Virus record (IMG/VR): IMGVR_UViG_3300026078_000039
Coordinates: 1-48,508 of that record
Reading direction: 5' to 3' (one strand)
DNA length: 48,508 bases
Source: a virus
Shown piece after piece: positions 47,214 through 48,508 of the stretch. The notes beneath the pieces are model-generated. The model did not search any database, was not told the DNA's origin, and was given only the letters and a program-made list of their open reading frames with translations. Positions within the stretch are counted from its first letter, which is position 1, and the number at the start of each line of letters is the position of its first letter. A program made the translations under genes and the position numbers.

Positions 47214-47695
47214 GCCGTCACCAGATCGTACTGGGTCAGATTGTGCGCTCGGATGATCGAGTGCAGCAGATCGGCGTATCCCGACGCCGTCGCGTAGTGC
47301 ACCGCCATGAGGTCGATGAACTTCGCGACATCGGGCAGCGCGGCGCGGGCAGCCGCATAATCCACGCCCGTCGCCAGCAGCTTTGCGTGCGCGTCGAAGA
47401 AGGCTTCGGGCCCGGTATAGTCCTTGAACCACCGCTGGCACTTGACGACCTGGCCGTTGACCTCCTCGTGCGTCCAGCAAAGCGTGGCGGGCTCGAGCGG
47501 CTTGCCCGGCTGATACGGGAAGACGGCGCCGGTCACCTTCGCGGTGATGCCGCCATAGTTCCACTTGCCGCTCTCATGTGCGCCCCAGCCGCTTTCCAGC
47601 GCCCATTGCGCAATGCTGACCGAGGCGGGGATGTGCCAGGTCTTCTGCCCGGCTTGCGCGCACGCAATCACCGCCGCAGGGATCTGCGTCGTCAT
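47210..47695 (-). CDS. Endolysin, glucosaminidase (GH73/FlgJ-like)
   Basis: 161 aa. SVSIAQWALESGWGAHESGKWNYGG contains the catalytic Glu34 of GH73 enzymes; KDYTGPEAFFDAHAKLL and YADLLHSIIRAHNL are the conserved C-terminal helices of this family. It cuts the glycan backbone at N-acetylglucosamine. No signal sequence, so it depends on a holin for release. Confidence 0.85.
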   Translation of the reverse strand: MTTQIPAAVIACAQAGQKTWHIPASVSIAQWALESGWGAHESGKWNYGGITAKVTGAVFPYQPGKPLEPATLCWTHEEVNGQVVKCQRWFKDYTGPEAFFDAHAKLLATGVDYAAARAALPDVAKFIDLMAVHYATASGYADLLHSIIRAHNLTQYDLVTA

Positions 47696-47767
47696 AGGAA
47701 CCTCGTCGATTTAGGGTGGTTTTGGAGGCGAGGCCGTAGACTCCCCCCGCTCCGGCACTCAGGTTAC

Positions 47768-47805
47768 CGCCCCGTCAGGCTTCGCGCTGGCGGGGCGTTT
47801 GCTTA
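47768..47805 (+). terminator. Hairpin with T-rich tail between endolysin and DUF3310 genes
   Basis: CGCCCCGtCAG-gcttcgcg-CTGgCGGGGCG stem, followed on the plus strand by TTTGCTTATT. On the minus strand the same stem has no U-run. It may end antisense transcription or act as an mRNA stem in the lysis operon. Confidence 0.55.
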
Positions 47806-48009
47806 TTCGGCTTTGGTCAACCGCTCGATTTCGCGGTCGAGGTACCAGCGCGCCTTTTGCAGATCCTCGATTGCGTCGCCCTTTAGGCCCGCGCGCCAGA
47901 TATATTTCATGGCATTGCCGAGGCAGAAATTCATGTGCTCGGTGACATCGATGCACTGAACGCCCGACGGGTGGCTCTTGTAATGCGAGGGGTTGATCGC
48001 GTCTTTCAC
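47803..48009 (-). CDS. DUF3310 protein
   Basis: 68 aa. INPSHYKSHPSGVQCIDVTEHMNFCLGNAMKYIWRAGLKG and EDLQKARWYLDREI are the DUF3310 signature found in many phages and sometimes described as a nucleotide kinase-like accessory. ATG overlaps the phosphoesterase stop by ATGA. Confidence 0.85.
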   Translation of the reverse strand: MKDAINPSHYKSHPSGVQCIDVTEHMNFCLGNAMKYIWRAGLKGDAIEDLQKARWYLDREIERLTKAE

Positions 48010-48485
48010 GCCGCTTCGCCCGCCGCCGCCAGTTCCGGCGTGTAATGCAGCGTCGTCACCATCGCGCCGGCAGAGTGATAGGTGTGACCGAGCAGCTCAC
48101 GCGCCGCAGCCAAGCCCTTGTCCGCCGCCCACGCATTCCGGGCCGAAAGCGTAGGGTGCTGCATCACCATCATCCCGCGCAGCTCTTTTCCGCTGTGGAT
48201 GATGAAGTGCTTATGGTGGAGGTGGCCCGTATGGCAGACCCGATAGGTCGCTTGGCCCCATTGCTCCGCAAAATCTGCGGCGAAGATGCCGGGAAGCTCG
48301 TTCAACGATGCCTTGTCGCCATGATGGGTGGTGATCATCGTCTTGCCGAACAGCATCGCCCAATAAGGGCGGATCGACGGATCGACGATCACGCGCGGTT
48401 CGTTCTGGAACACGCGCATGAAGAGTTTTCGCATCCACCACGCCGACAGCGGATCGTGATTGCCCGGTTTTATGACCAGCCGCAC
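48006..48485 (-). CDS. Calcineurin-like metallophosphoesterase, C-terminal part (truncated by right end)
   Basis: Up to 159 aa visible. GNHD at residues 8-11 and GHLHHKHF near 85-95 are two metal-binding motifs of the family; THHGD lies between. The first metal motif (DxH) would lie upstream, so the gene is missing its 5' part beyond the edge. The GTG at 48485 is only the last in-frame codon before the fold-back arm. Possible phosphodiesterase of RNA/nucleotides in phage early metabolism; target unknown. Confidence 0.8.
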   Translation of the reverse strand: MRLVIKPGNHDPLSAWWMRKLFMRVFQNEPRVIVDPSIRPYWAMLFGKTMITTHHGDKASLNELPGIFAADFAEQWGQATYRVCHTGHLHHKHFIIHSGKELRGMMVMQHPTLSARNAWAADKGLAAARELLGHTYHSAGAMVTTLHYTPELAAAGEAA

Positions 48486-48508
48486 GGTGGATGCGAAAAC
48501 TCTTCATG
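48417..48508. repeat. Right-end fold-back inverted repeat
   Basis: Bases 48486-48508 are the exact reverse complement of 48417-48439, with a 46-nt loop. Mirrors the left-end repeat in arm and loop length, and interrupts the phosphoesterase gene. Same explanation as for the left end. Confidence 0.9.

Noticed and set aside
1-48508. Direct terminal repeats or cohesive ends at the window edges
   Set aside because: The two ends share no sequence; each only folds back on itself.

Overview
The window reads as the near-complete genome of a temperate, long-tailed (siphovirus-type) phage or prophage of a high-GC alphaproteobacterium. A sphingomonad host is my inference from the gene families and codon style, not something proved here. 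The tail module (DUF2460, DUF2163 and NlpC/P60 proteins in that order) is the arrangement also found in Rhodobacter-type gene transfer agents and related alphaproteobacterial siphoviruses. A CI-like S24 repressor and a tyrosine integrase show a lysogenic lifestyle. Both window ends carry short fold-back inverted repeats that interrupt genes (a tail-tip protein on the left, a metallophosphoesterase on the right), so the natural genome probably extends beyond both edges.

Layout. From about 32.4 kb down to the left edge almost everything is on the minus strand: a Cro-like protein, small membrane and regulatory proteins, a methyltransferase, an SF2 helicase, an SF1 helicase, a VRR-NUC nuclease, a primase-region protein, a VirE-type helicase, an iteron-carrying reading frame (probable origin), a run of small genes, a GIY-YIG protein, a compact array of RNA hairpins, three tRNA genes, a glycosyltransferase, then TerS, TerL, a portal-MuF fusion, prohead protease/scaffold, major capsid protein (with a GIY-YIG homing endonuclease behind it), head-tail connectors, tail terminator, tail tube, tail chaperones, tape measure and tail-tip proteins. 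A plus-strand three-gene cassette (2782-3776) interrupts the tail module. From 33.1 to 45.5 kb the plus strand holds an HNH protein, a coiled-coil protein, a RecE-like nuclease with a RecA-like Sak4 ATPase, an RHH-type local switch, zinc-ribbon/Lar-like proteins, the integrase and a DUF5131 protein. From 48.5 to 45.5 kb the minus strand holds a metallophosphoesterase, DUF3310, endolysin, holin-like proteins and an Rz-like spanin, closed by a UUCG-loop terminator.

Control. The repressor gene at 32486 is flanked by five near-identical operators (consensus GTGNGAWATTTCCCA): three on its left, two on its right. One sits exactly in the 17-bp spacer of a strong leftward promoter and another in the spacer of a rightward promoter, as in lambda OL/OR. 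A second switch at 39.0 kb pairs an RHH protein with four TGATATCA boxes.

Most unusual points: twelve GGTGGAAACA iterons inside a translationally coupled reading frame next to the VirE helicase gene; an initiator-type tRNA; an array of four hairpins beside the tRNAs; a 91-bp tandem duplication that breaks the tape-measure frame; a likely -1 frameshift in the tail chaperone; and inserted domains in the capsid and DUF2460 proteins.
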